Below are positions 56,414 through 64,000 of a stretch of 64,000 nt of DNA, in pieces. The DNA comes from Ramlibacter aurantiacus (lineage in GTDB: Bacteria > Pseudomonadota > Gammaproteobacteria > Burkholderiales > Burkholderiaceae_C). The first letter of the stretch is position 1, and every line of letters starts with the position of its first letter. The position numbers were made by a program, and so were the translations under genes. The stretch is taken from positions 496,001 to 560,000 of the forward strand of contig NZ_JAEQNA010000001.1 of assembly GCF_016722895.1 (NCBI RefSeq), written 5' to 3'. The notes beneath the pieces were generated by a model, which was not told where the DNA came from, made no database searches, and saw only the letters and a list, made by a program, of their open reading frames with translations.

Positions 56414-57730
56414 TCACTCCGTCATGGTCAGGGTCATGTAGCGCGCCCAGGCGCGGTACTGGTTTCGCATCGAGATTTCGCTGGTGCCGTTGACGGTGAG
56501 GTCGGGCTTGCCGATCTCCGCTTCGTCGAAGTCACGGTGCAGGCTGACCCAGTCGTTGCCGCTGGCGCGCAGCCCCTCCTGGATGCCGCGGTAGGCGTGC
56601 AGGTCGTCGTGGCCCACCACGGAGAACGGCGAGTTGATCAGGCGGCTGTAGGTGCAGGTGCGTTGCAGCAGCTCGGGCGGCGCGCCCTTGAGGCGGAAGG
56701 TCCAGCTCTCCACCAGGGTCTTGTCCACGGCGATGGGGCGGATCACCCGGATCGCCTGGATCGCGCCCTTGATGGTCAGCGTGGGGTAGTACACGGTGTT
56801 GTGCCTGGCCAGGCCGATGATGGCGCGTGCGCGATCGTCGCCGTAGGCCTGCTTCATCGCCTCGTCGTACGCCGGGATGGCCGAGTAGTGGCTGTGCAGC
56901 GAGAACTTCACGCCCGAGAAGCTGTGGCCGTTGTCGAACACGCGCACGCCCATCTCGTCGAAGAAGGGATAGTCGTTCACGAAGGGCATGAACTGCTCGA
57001 TGGCCATGGGCTTGGGCGCGTCGGCGGGCTGGTCCTTCCACATGGCCTTGGCCGTGCCCGCCGAGGACTCGTGCGCCACCATGGGGTGCATGGTGTCGTT
57101 GAGGTTCTCGATGAACATCTTCCAGTTGCAGGCGTGCACGTAGCGCAGGCAGCCGCCGGCGATCTCCAGCTCGCCCTGCGGCGAGCGGTCGGCCATGTTG
57201 TCGATGGAGGAGAGCGAGTCGCCGAAGTAGTCCTCGAAGCTCGGCCCCACCTCGTTGATGCGCGCGAAGATGAAGCCCCGGTACAGGCGCACGTGGCGCA
57301 GGGCCACGATGCCCTGCCCGGCCTCGCTGTCCGCCATGGCGGTGCCCTGGTAGCCCTTGCGCAGTGGCACGCCCAGCGTGGTGCCGTCGGTCCGGAAGGT
57401 CCAGGCGTGATAGGGGCAGCGGAAGAACTTGCCGGTGTTGCCGCTGGGCGCGGTGACCAGGCGCGAGCCCTTGTGCGCGCAGCGGTTCATCAGCACCCGC
57501 ACGCTGCCGTCGGTGTGGCGCACCGCGACCAGCGGCCGGTTGGCGACGTCGACGGTGAGGTAGTCGCCCACCTGCGGGATCTGGCTGTCGTGCCCGATGT
57601 AGTTCCAGGTATTGGCGAAGAAGTGCTCCTGCTCCAGCTGGAACAGCTCGGGGTCCAGGTACAGGTCGCGGTGCACGCGGTCCGGCTGCACCAGGGCGCG
57701 CACGGCTTCGGGGTTGCCTCGGTAACGCAT
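56414..57730 (-). CDS. Rieske aromatic ring-hydroxylating oxygenase, alpha subunit
   Basis: The 438-residue product has the Rieske ligands C84, H86, C105 and H108 and the iron site ENLNDTMHPMVAH (H215, H220, with N/D upstream). It differs from the NagG-like enzyme at 25305 in the iron-site spelling and resembles the alpha subunits of dioxygenases acting on indole acids or aminobenzoates in general outline. No ferredoxin or reductase is encoded in this operon, so electron transfer must be shared, perhaps with 23728-25308. The position right after iorB suggests indole-acetate or a related arylacetate as substrate, as an inference. Confidence 0.92.
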   Translation of the reverse strand: MRYRGNPEAVRALVQPDRVHRDLYLDPELFQLEQEHFFANTWNYIGHDSQIPQVGDYLTVDVANRPLVAVRHTDGSVRVLMNRCAHKGSRLVTAPSGNTGKFFRCPYHAWTFRTDGTTLGVPLRKGYQGTAMADSEAGQGIVALRHVRLYRGFIFARINEVGPSFEDYFGDSLSSIDNMADRSPQGELEIAGGCLRYVHACNWKMFIENLNDTMHPMVAHESSAGTAKAMWKDQPADAPKPMAIEQFMPFVNDYPFFDEMGVRVFDNGHSFSGVKFSLHSHYSAIPAYDEAMKQAYGDDRARAIIGLARHNTVYYPTLTIKGAIQAIRVIRPIAVDKTLVESWTFRLKGAPPELLQRTCTYSRLINSPFSVVGHDDLHAYRGIQEGLRASGNDWVSLHRDFDEAEIGKPDLTVNGTSEISMRNQYRAWARYMTLTMTE

Positions 57731-57752
57731 CGTCAATGCCTCCTTCCAGGAA

Positions 57753-59276
57753 TCAGAACGCCGCCTGCCTGGTGCGCGGCTGGCCGGTGATGAGGGCCTG
57801 GAGCTTGTCGCCATGCTCGTCGGCCAGGGCTGCCTCGCGCAGCTCGCGCAGCCGCGCCGGCGCCAGCCCGGCGCCCAGCTGGTCCACCTGGCGCATCACC
57901 GTCTCGAAGTTGCGCAGCCCGCGCTCGTGGGTGTCGCCGTAGCCCTTGACCAGGCGCTGGCACTGGGCGATCTCCAGCGCGAGCTGCGGGTGCGTTGCCG
58001 CCGCCGCTTCGATGCGGCGCAGCCATTGTTCGATGCGGGCGTCTTCCGCCTGGAAGCGCAGGCTGGCCCGGCGCCAGCGCCGCATGCCCGACAGCGTGTA
58101 CAGCAGCAGGAAGCCCGACAGCGAGCTGGTCTGGACGACGCGGCCCCTGTGCGTGAAACGCTCGACCAGGCGGCGTGGCCAGCCCGAGCCGGCCAGCCAG
58201 CGGCCCAGGCCCGCCGGCAGCGTGTCGCAGATCTCCTGCAGGCGCGGGTGCATGTATTCGTTGATGGCCAGCAGCTGGTCGCCCTGGGCGCGAACCTCCT
58301 GGCCGACGCGCTGGAAGCGGCTGGCGCGGGTCTTGAGGTCGGCCACGCGGATGGTGTCTTCGTAGGCCATCCACAGCGCCAGGTGGCGAGCGGTTTCGGC
58401 CAGCAGCGGCGCGTCGGCGCCGGCCTGGCGCTGCAGACGCCGCAGGCGGTCGAGGTAGGTGCTGCCGTAGGCCGTGTCCTGGTAGTCGACCACACGGCGC
58501 AGGCCTTCCAGCACGATCGGCCGGGCCGACGCCGGGAAGCCATCGAGCTGGGCGAGCAGCGAACGCACGGCCGGATCGGATGCCTCGCGGGCCGGCGCGA
58601 TCGCTTCGGCGCCCGGGGGCTGCGCGTCAGCCTCGGCGCCAGCGCCCCGCTGCGTGCGATCGAAGGCGGCACCGAAGGCCTTGAGGCTGGCCTTCACGCC
58701 CACGCCGCCGCGCTCGATGGTCCCTTCGAACTGCGCCCGGCTGAACGGCAGTTCGCCGGAGCCGGCCAGCGCGCCGAACAGCACGGCGCTGATCACGCTG
58801 CCGTTCTCCTCGGCCATGCGGGCCATGTCGAAGTGCAGGAATCGCCGGGCGGCCGCCTGTCCGTGCGCCAGCAGGTTGGCGCTGTCGGCGCGGCCATCGG
58901 CCATGGCGGTCTTCTCGGCGATGCTGTAGACGCGATGGGTGGAGGCGATCAACGTCGTGCGATCGGGCGTGACCAGCCCGCGCTGCACGGCGCGGCCCGC
59001 CTCCATCAGCTCGGAGGCCAGCACCACGTCCACGTCGCCCGGCAGCGGCATCAGCGCCAGCACCGGGTGGCCGCCGTCGCGCTCGGCCACCGCGCGCGGG
59101 TACAGCTCGACGTAGTAGATGGTGGCGCCGGTGCGCTGCGCGACGCCGGGCACCGAGGTGGTCTGCGCGAGGTAGCCGTTGGCTTCGCCGAGGTCGACGA
59201 TCCAGTCGGCCAGCACGCCGCCGCCTTCGCCGCCCATGGCGAGGATGGCGATCTTGATGGGTTGGGACGGGCTCAT
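57753..59276 (-). CDS. iorB: Indolepyruvate oxidoreductase, IorB-type subunit with DUF6537 extension
   Basis: The 507-residue product has an N-terminal domain of the pyruvate/indolepyruvate oxidoreductase gamma/beta type (AILAMGGEGGGVLADW, about 10-25) and a long C-terminal helical extension (about 230-507; DUF6537) found in bacterial proteins of this class. With IorA it oxidatively decarboxylates aryl-pyruvates to aryl-acetyl-CoA. The extension may contact an electron acceptor. It starts 5 bp after the IorA stop. Confidence 0.9.
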   Translation of the reverse strand: MSPSQPIKIAILAMGGEGGGVLADWIVDLGEANGYLAQTTSVPGVAQRTGATIYYVELYPRAVAERDGGHPVLALMPLPGDVDVVLASELMEAGRAVQRGLVTPDRTTLIASTHRVYSIAEKTAMADGRADSANLLAHGQAAARRFLHFDMARMAEENGSVISAVLFGALAGSGELPFSRAQFEGTIERGGVGVKASLKAFGAAFDRTQRGAGAEADAQPPGAEAIAPAREASDPAVRSLLAQLDGFPASARPIVLEGLRRVVDYQDTAYGSTYLDRLRRLQRQAGADAPLLAETARHLALWMAYEDTIRVADLKTRASRFQRVGQEVRAQGDQLLAINEYMHPRLQEICDTLPAGLGRWLAGSGWPRRLVERFTHRGRVVQTSSLSGFLLLYTLSGMRRWRRASLRFQAEDARIEQWLRRIEAAAATHPQLALEIAQCQRLVKGYGDTHERGLRNFETVMRQVDQLGAGLAPARLRELREAALADEHGDKLQALITGQPRTRQAAF

Positions 59277-59281
59277 GGCGT

Positions 59282-61432
59282 TCAGAAGGCGAGTGCTTCG
59301 CGCCGGCGTGCGGAGCGGCGCTGCAGCGCGCCGATGACGGCGCTGCTCACGCGCTGCTTCAGCCGGTCCCAGCGGGTCGGGTTGGTGACGATCTGCGCCC
59401 GGTAGAACGAGGGGCACAGCACGGCCGCATGCGAGACCTCGCCGCACAGGCCGCAGCCCACGCACGAATCGATGACCGAGGCCACGGGGTCGCTGCGCAA
59501 CGGATCGGGGTTGGGCTTGACGGTGAGCGAGGGGCAGCCGGACAGGCGGATGCACGAGTGGTCGCCGGTGCAGGTGTCGGGATCGACGCCGAAGCGCTCT
59601 CGCACCACGCGCTTGCCTTCGGCCGCGGCCTTGCGCGCCAGCGGCTTCTCGCGCCGCTGCTTGTTCAGCATGCACTCGGACTGCGCGATCAGCACCTTGG
59701 GGCCCTTCTCGCGCGTGGTGAGCGCCTCGCGCAGGGCGTCGCGCATGCCGGCCACGTCATAGGTGCGGCGGATGGCCTTGACCCAGGTCACGCCCACGCC
59801 GCGCACCGCCTGCTCGATGGCGTGGCCCGTGCTGCGCGTGGGGTTCTGCGCGGTGGACGACAGGATGTCCTGGCCGCCGGTGGCCGAGGTGTAGCTGTTG
59901 TCCACCACGATGGTGAGGTTGTCGCTGCGGTTGAAGACGGCGTTGGCGATGCCGCTGGTCAGGCCGTTGTGCCAGAAACCGCCATCGCCCATGACGCTGA
60001 TGGCGCGCTTGTCGGCCGCCACGTTCAGCGCCGCCGCACCGGCCGCGCCCAGGCCGTAGCCCATGGTGGTGTTGCCCAGGTTGAACGGCGGCAGGATGGA
60101 GAACAGGTGGCAGCCGATGTCGGCGCTGACGTGGTGCGGCCCCAGTTCGCGCTCGACCAGTTTCATGGCGGTGAAGATGGGACGCTCAGGGCAGCCGGTG
60201 CAGAAGCCGGGCGGGCGGCCATGCACGCTGTCGGCCAGCGGCTTGAGCGGGATGACCTTGTGCCCGGCGGCGGTCGGCTTCGGCTCGGCGGCCAAGGGCT
60301 CGATGCGCCCGTAGCGCTCCATGAAGGCGCGCGCGCCCTTGAGCATTTCGGCAGCGGTGTACTCGCCGGCCAGGGGCAGCAGGTCCTTGCCGTGCAGCGC
60401 CGTGGTGCTGCCGTGCTGGCGCAGGACGTGCGCGATGTTCTGCTCGATGAAGTTGGGCTGCCCCTCCTCCACCATCAGCACCGCGCGCTTGCCCTCGCAG
60501 AAGCGCAGCACTTCGTTGTCGAGGACCGGGTAGGCCACGTTCATCACGTACAGCGGGATGCGGCTGTTGCCGTACACGTCGGCCAATCCCAGGCGCTCCA
60601 GCACGCGCAGCAGCGTGTTGTAGCTGCCCCCCTGGACGATGATGCCGATGTCGTCGCCGCCCTCGGCGAAGAACTCGTTGAGGCCGTGCTGCCCGATGTA
60701 GCGCACCGCGGCCGGCCAGCGCTGGCGCACTTTTTCCTGCTCGTGCAGGAAGCTCGCCGGCGGCAGGACGATGCGGTCCACGTCGCGCCGCGGATGCTCC
60801 ATGGCCTGCTTGATGCTGAAGGCAGCCCGGCGGTTGTCCTCGGCCACGAACTCGCCGTGCACGTGGCAGGCCCGGATGCGAAGTTGCAGCATGACCGGCG
60901 TGTGGCTGGCCTCTGACAGCTCGAACCCCTGCTTCACCGCCTTCACGATGCTCGGCAGGTCGGGCCGGGGATCGAGCAGCCAGATCTGGCTCTTCATGGC
61001 GAAGGCGTGGCTGCGCTCCTGCATGATGGACGAGCCTTCGCCGTAGTCCTCGCCCACCACGATGAGGGCGCCACCGGTCACGCCGCCGGAGGCCAGGTTG
61101 GCCAGGGCATCGGAAGCCACGTTGGTGCCTACCGTGGACTTGAACGTCACGGCGCCGCGCAGCGGGTAATTGACCGAGGCCGCCAGGGTGGCCGCGGCCG
61201 TGGCCTCGCTGGCGCTGTTCTCGAAGCGGATGCCGTGTTCGGCCAGGATGTCCTGGGCATCGGCCAGCACGTCCATCAGGTGCGAGATGGGCGCGCCCTG
61301 GTAGCCGGCCACGTACGACACGCCCGACTCCAGCAAGGCCTTGGTGACGGCCAGGATGCCCTCGCCGCGGAACACCTCGCCGGCGCCCAGCCTGAGCTTC
61401 CCGACCTCTTCGACGAACGAACGCTCAGCCAT
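59282..61432 (-). CDS. iorA: Indolepyruvate oxidoreductase, IorA-type TPP/4Fe-4S subunit
   Basis: The 716-residue product has the N-terminal pyrimidine-binding domain, TPP domain (MGDGGFWHNGLTSG near residues 478-491; NSYTSATGGQ) and a C-terminal ferredoxin part with cysteine groups DTCTGDHSC...GC and CVGCGLCGE plus C further on. Such enzymes oxidise indolepyruvate, phenylpyruvate and related 2-oxoacids to aryl-acetyl-CoA with electrons to ferredoxin. It is the first gene of the 12-kb leftward operon; the promoter region lies at 61450-61500. Confidence 0.92.
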   Translation of the reverse strand: MAERSFVEEVGKLRLGAGEVFRGEGILAVTKALLESGVSYVAGYQGAPISHLMDVLADAQDILAEHGIRFENSASEATAAATLAASVNYPLRGAVTFKSTVGTNVASDALANLASGGVTGGALIVVGEDYGEGSSIMQERSHAFAMKSQIWLLDPRPDLPSIVKAVKQGFELSEASHTPVMLQLRIRACHVHGEFVAEDNRRAAFSIKQAMEHPRRDVDRIVLPPASFLHEQEKVRQRWPAAVRYIGQHGLNEFFAEGGDDIGIIVQGGSYNTLLRVLERLGLADVYGNSRIPLYVMNVAYPVLDNEVLRFCEGKRAVLMVEEGQPNFIEQNIAHVLRQHGSTTALHGKDLLPLAGEYTAAEMLKGARAFMERYGRIEPLAAEPKPTAAGHKVIPLKPLADSVHGRPPGFCTGCPERPIFTAMKLVERELGPHHVSADIGCHLFSILPPFNLGNTTMGYGLGAAGAAALNVAADKRAISVMGDGGFWHNGLTSGIANAVFNRSDNLTIVVDNSYTSATGGQDILSSTAQNPTRSTGHAIEQAVRGVGVTWVKAIRRTYDVAGMRDALREALTTREKGPKVLIAQSECMLNKQRREKPLARKAAAEGKRVVRERFGVDPDTCTGDHSCIRLSGCPSLTVKPNPDPLRSDPVASVIDSCVGCGLCGEVSHAAVLCPSFYRAQIVTNPTRWDRLKQRVSSAVIGALQRRSARRREALAF

Positions 61433-61461
61433 GCCCCGGACCCCCGATTTGATTCAGCCGC

Positions 61462-61493
61462 GAATATATGAAAAGTAATGTGTGTGGAATATA
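61462..61493. promoter_or_regulatory. Direct repeats GAATATA in the ior/marR divergent promoter
   Basis: GAATATA occurs at 61462-61468 and 61487-61493, 25 bp apart, in the only AT-rich patch of the 197-bp region. On the minus strand it reads TATATTC, giving a plausible -10 about 30 bp upstream of the iorA start. Candidate MarR or LysR binding site. Confidence 0.5.
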
Positions 61494-61629
61494 GGGGGCG
61501 ACCCGGGTGGCCGTCAAGACACCCCTCGCGATGTATGCGGAATCAACTACCGAGGCTTAAACTGCCGGGCTGGAACGCGAGCTTCCACGCACCCCGTCGC
61601 TTCTCCCCAGGTCCACCCGAATCCACCGC

Positions 61630-62142
61630 ATGTCCGTGATCCCAGCCAGCAAGCGTCGCAAGGCGGCCCCGAGCCCGGCGCATTTCGTCGACGACTACCT
61701 GCCGGCCCTGCTGGCCCAGGCCAGCCACCTGATCTCGGGCGAGTTCCACCGCGTGGTGACGCAGAAAGGCTTCACCGTGTCCGAGTGGCGGGTCCTCGCC
61801 ACCCTGGCGGGCCGCCGGCAGATGAGCATCGGGCAGCTGGCGCGCATGACGGTGATGAAGCAGCCCACGCTCACGCGGGTGCTCGACCGCATGGAAGCGC
61901 GGGGCGACGTGCAGCGCCTGCCGCACGAGACCGACCGGCGGATCACGCTGGTGACCATCACGCGCTCCGGCGAACGGCTGGTGGCCGGGCTGATCGAGCT
62001 GGCGCAGGAACACGAGCGCCGCGTGCTCGAGCCCTTCGGCCTGGGACGCTCCGCCGAGCTGAAGACGACGCTCAAGCAGATGATCGAGATGCACCAGCTT
62101 GCCGCGGGCGAAGAGAGCTCCGGCGAGGACGACGACGCCTGA
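61630..62142 (+). CDS. MarR family transcriptional regulator
   Basis: The 170-residue product has a MarR winged helix (about 45-115; MSIGQLARMTVMKQPTLTRVLDRMEARGDVQRL in outline) with the wing DRRITLVT. Acidic C-terminus (SSGEDDDA). It is divergent from iorA and is the likely repressor of the 12-kb operon, as MarR proteins repress auxin-degradation operons in related bacteria. A LysR gene follows 10 bp later. Confidence 0.92.
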   Translation: MSVIPASKRRKAAPSPAHFVDDYLPALLAQASHLISGEFHRVVTQKGFTVSEWRVLATLAGRRQMSIGQLARMTVMKQPTLTRVLDRMEARGDVQRLPHETDRRITLVTITRSGERLVAGLIELAQEHERRVLEPFGLGRSAELKTTLKQMIEMHQLAAGEESSGEDDDA

Positions 62143-62152
62143 AGCACGCGCC

Positions 62153-63139
62153 ATGAAGCCGAGCAAGGAGCACACCCCCGGCCATCGCGGCCCGGAGCCC
62201 ACCCGGCCGGCCGCGCGCGCCAACCCTTCCAACATCAACTTCAAGTTGAGGCAGCTGTCGCTGCTCACGGCGCTGGCCGAGACCGGCACCTTGCGCGCGG
62301 CGGCCGAGCGCATCAGCGTGTCGCAGCCCGGCGCGACACGGCTGCTGCACGAACTGGAGGAGATGCTGGGCGTGAAGCTGTTCGACCGCGTGAAAGGACG
62401 CATGGTGGTGACGGCGGCCGGCGAGACCATGATCGCCCACGCCAGTGCGCTGCAAAGCGGCATGCTGCTGGCCTACACCGAGACCGCCGAGGCGGCCAGG
62501 GGCAACGCCGGGCAGCTGCGGCTGGGCGTCTTCAGCTCGCTGGATCCCGAACTGCTGGCCGAGAGCCTGCTGCGGCTGCGCGAGGATGCGCCGCAGGTGA
62601 AGGTCACGGTGGCCGAGGCGCCCATGGAGTTCCTGATCAGCGCCCTGCGCCGGTTCGAGCTCGATGCCGTGGTCGGCCGCGTGCACGGCGCGGGCAGCGA
62701 GGAAGACCTGCGCTACGAAATGCTCTACAACGAGTCGTTCTCCATCGTCTCGGGCGTGGACCACCCCATCGCCCGCGGCGGTCGCGCCGTGGAGCTGCCC
62801 GAGCTGCTGCAGTGCCAGTGGGTGCTGGCGCCGCCCGACTCGCCGCTGCGCCAGCGCATCGACAGCCAGCTGCTGGCGAAGTTCGGGGCCAAGCCCCGGG
62901 GCACGGTGGAGACCCGCTCGCTGCTCGCCCACCTCACGCTGCTGGCCCGCAGCCACGACGTCGGCGTGCTTCCCCACGGCCTGGCGCGCTTCCTGGAAAA
63001 GCAGGGGCAGCTTCGCATCCTGGTGCCGTCCATCGGCGGCATCGAGGGGCTGGTGACCTTCATCACCCGCACGCACAGCCCGCCGCGGCCCTCGCTGCTG
63101 ATGCTCAAGCAGGCCCTGCAGAAGAACCTGCATCGCTAG
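62153..63139 (+). CDS. LysR family transcriptional regulator
   Basis: The 328-residue product has a basic tail (1-28), a LysR HTH (about 30-90; LRQLSLLTALAETGTLRAAAERISVSQPGATRLLHELEEMLGVKLFDR in outline) and the effector-binding domain. It lies just after the MarR gene and probably activates a neighbouring operon in response to a pathway intermediate. ATG 62153 chosen; a terminator follows at 63155. Confidence 0.92.
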   Translation: MKPSKEHTPGHRGPEPTRPAARANPSNINFKLRQLSLLTALAETGTLRAAAERISVSQPGATRLLHELEEMLGVKLFDRVKGRMVVTAAGETMIAHASALQSGMLLAYTETAEAARGNAGQLRLGVFSSLDPELLAESLLRLREDAPQVKVTVAEAPMEFLISALRRFELDAVVGRVHGAGSEEDLRYEMLYNESFSIVSGVDHPIARGGRAVELPELLQCQWVLAPPDSPLRQRIDSQLLAKFGAKPRGTVETRSLLAHLTLLARSHDVGVLPHGLARFLEKQGQLRILVPSIGGIEGLVTFITRTHSPPRPSLLMLKQALQKNLHR

Positions 63140-63154
63140 GGCCCAGGCTCCTTC

Positions 63155-63187
63155 CCGATCCGTTTCCCGGATCGGCGCTTTCGTTTT
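63155..63187 (+). terminator. Rho-independent-type terminator after the LysR gene
   Basis: An 8-bp stem CCGATCCG / CGGATCGG with loop TTTCC (63155-63175) is followed by CGCTTTCGTTTT. It ends the marR-lysR transcript. Confidence 0.75.
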
Positions 63188-63229
63188 CGTGAGTTTTCCG
63201 AGGCCGCGCGTCTTCCTAGACTGCCGCGC

Positions 63230-64000
63230 ATGAATGTCACGACACGGTTGCAGGCGGATGTGGTGGTCGTCGGGGCGGGCTCCGCCGGCTGCGCGATCGC
63301 CGGCCGGCTGTCGGAGGATCCGAACCTGCAGGTGGTGCTGGTCGAGGCCGGCGGTGCCGACCGCAATCCCTGGATCCATGTGCCCATCGGCTACTTCAAG
63401 ACCATCGGCAGCGATGCCACCGACTGGCGCTTCCTCACCGAACCCGAGAAGGAACTGGCGGGCCGGCGCATCGCCTGGCCGCGCGGCAAGGTGCTGGGCG
63501 GCTCCAGTTCGATCAACGGCATGCTGTACGTGCGCGGGCACGCCGCCGACTACGACGGCTGGCGCGACGCGGGCAACACCGGCTGGGGGTGGTCGGACGT
63601 GCTCCCCTTCTTCCGCAAGGCCGAATCGCAGTGCCGCGGCGCCGACGACTGGCACGGCGCCGACGGGCCGCTGACCGTCTCGGACATCGCGCCCGACCCG
63701 CTGTCGGACGCCTTCGTGCAGGCCATGGCGCAGCACGGCGTGCGCACCCAGCCCGATTTCAACCGGGGCGACAGCGAAGGCGCCGGTTACTTCCAGATGA
63801 CCACGCGCAAGGGGCGCCGCCAGAGCGCGGCCCGCGCCTACCTGGCGCCGGCACGCCACCGGCGCAACCTGCGCATCGTCACCGGCGCCACGGTGTCGCG
63901 CGTCGAGATCGCGGGCGGCCGCGCCGTGGCCGTGGAATGCACGGCCGGGATCGAGCGCTTCCGGGTGGGCGCCCGGCGCGAGGTCGTCGTGGCCTGCGGC
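63230..64000 (+). CDS. GMC family oxidoreductase (3' end missing)
   Basis: The frame from ATG 63230 stays open to the window end (257 codons). It has VVVGAGSAGCAIAGRLSED (about 11-29), PRGKVLGGSSSINGMLYVRG (about 84-103) and WHGADGPLTVSD, the choline-dehydrogenase-like GMC pattern, and is clearly paralogous to the protein at 36990 but without its Arg/Pro-rich insert. It follows the LysR gene after a terminator and may belong to its regulon. Confidence 0.9.
   Translation, partial: MNVTTRLQADVVVVGAGSAGCAIAGRLSEDPNLQVVLVEAGGADRNPWIHVPIGYFKTIGSDATDWRFLTEPEKELAGRRIAWPRGKVLGGSSSINGMLYVRGHAADYDGWRDAGNTGWGWSDVLPFFRKAESQCRGADDWHGADGPLTVSDIAPDPLSDAFVQAMAQHGVRTQPDFNRGDSEGAGYFQMTTRKGRRQSAARAYLAPARHRRNLRIVTGATVSRVEIAGGRAVAVECTAGIERFRVGARREVVVACG

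Overview
The window reads as chromosomal DNA of a high-GC (estimated by eye at close to 70%) betaproteobacterium, most likely a member of the Comamonadaceae (Burkholderiales; Variovorax/Hydrogenophaga-like). The reasons are six separate Bug/TctC periplasmic solute-binding proteins, catabolic operons with MarR/LysR/IclR/TetR regulators, intergenic repeats built on CTTCGACAAGCTCAGG-type arms, and very long spurious antisense frames. I see no tRNA, rRNA, CRISPR array, insertion sequence or phage gene. Genus level cannot be fixed from the sequence alone.

Layout. 1-1107: the body of a GH12-like glucanase lipoprotein, cut by the left edge. 1604-4236: a beta-hydroxyacid dehydrogenase, a MarR regulator and a divergent Bug protein with a readable promoter/operator. 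4407-8796: a tight four-gene molybdenum hydroxylase operon (Mo, FAD, 2Fe-2S, CoxG). 8851-10529: a membrane protein coupled to a polyprenyl synthetase. 10640-16861: an envelope and stress block (BON lipoprotein, crystallin-like/glycine-zipper protein, phospholipase D lipoprotein, Crp/Fnr regulator, DUF3494 ice-binding-like lipoprotein, OmpA protein). Its right side carries a cluster of repeats and a diverged in-frame copy of the last codons of the polyprenyl synthetase gene (17283-17340), which suggests that the block was inserted or the locus was duplicated. 17321-18240: a methyltransferase and a DUF6494-like protein.

From 18316 on, the window is almost entirely catabolic. An IclR-controlled amidohydrolase/CMD/CocE hydrolase/Bug operon (18316-23152) comes first. 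A four-gene Rieske hydroxylase operon with its own ferredoxin and reductase follows (23728-27070). Then come an aldolase/HbpS/enoyl-CoA hydratase/Bug operon (27228-30366) and a LysR gene with a BisC-type molybdoenzyme, a TIGR02444 protein, a UbiX-type flavin prenyltransferase and an SDR (30403-35588). A 45-bp tandem repeat array separates this from acuI, a GMC oxidoreductase and a TetR gene (35848-39495). Further on are a VanA-like oxygenase/TauD/Bug operon (39504-42405), an aminotransferase/tryptophan 2,3-dioxygenase/RidA group (42696-45314) and a sulfatase with its formylglycine-generating enzyme and a MarR gene (45349-48237).

The right end is a roughly 12-kb leftward operon (49366-61432): indolepyruvate oxidoreductase IorA and IorB, a Rieske oxygenase alpha/beta pair, Bug, acyl-CoA ligase, thiolase-like protein, an OB-fold/zinc-ribbon-SDR fusion, a metal-dependent cyclase/hydrolase and an SDR. 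It is divergent from MarR and LysR genes, with a second GMC oxidoreductase starting at the right edge. The gene set fits degradation of an aryl-pyruvate or aryl-acetate, and resembles the MarR-controlled indole-3-acetate (auxin) degradation loci known from plant-associated Variovorax. With the tryptophan dioxygenase and aminotransferase nearby, the right half may be a tryptophan/indole-acid catabolic island. That link is an inference, not something the sequence proves.
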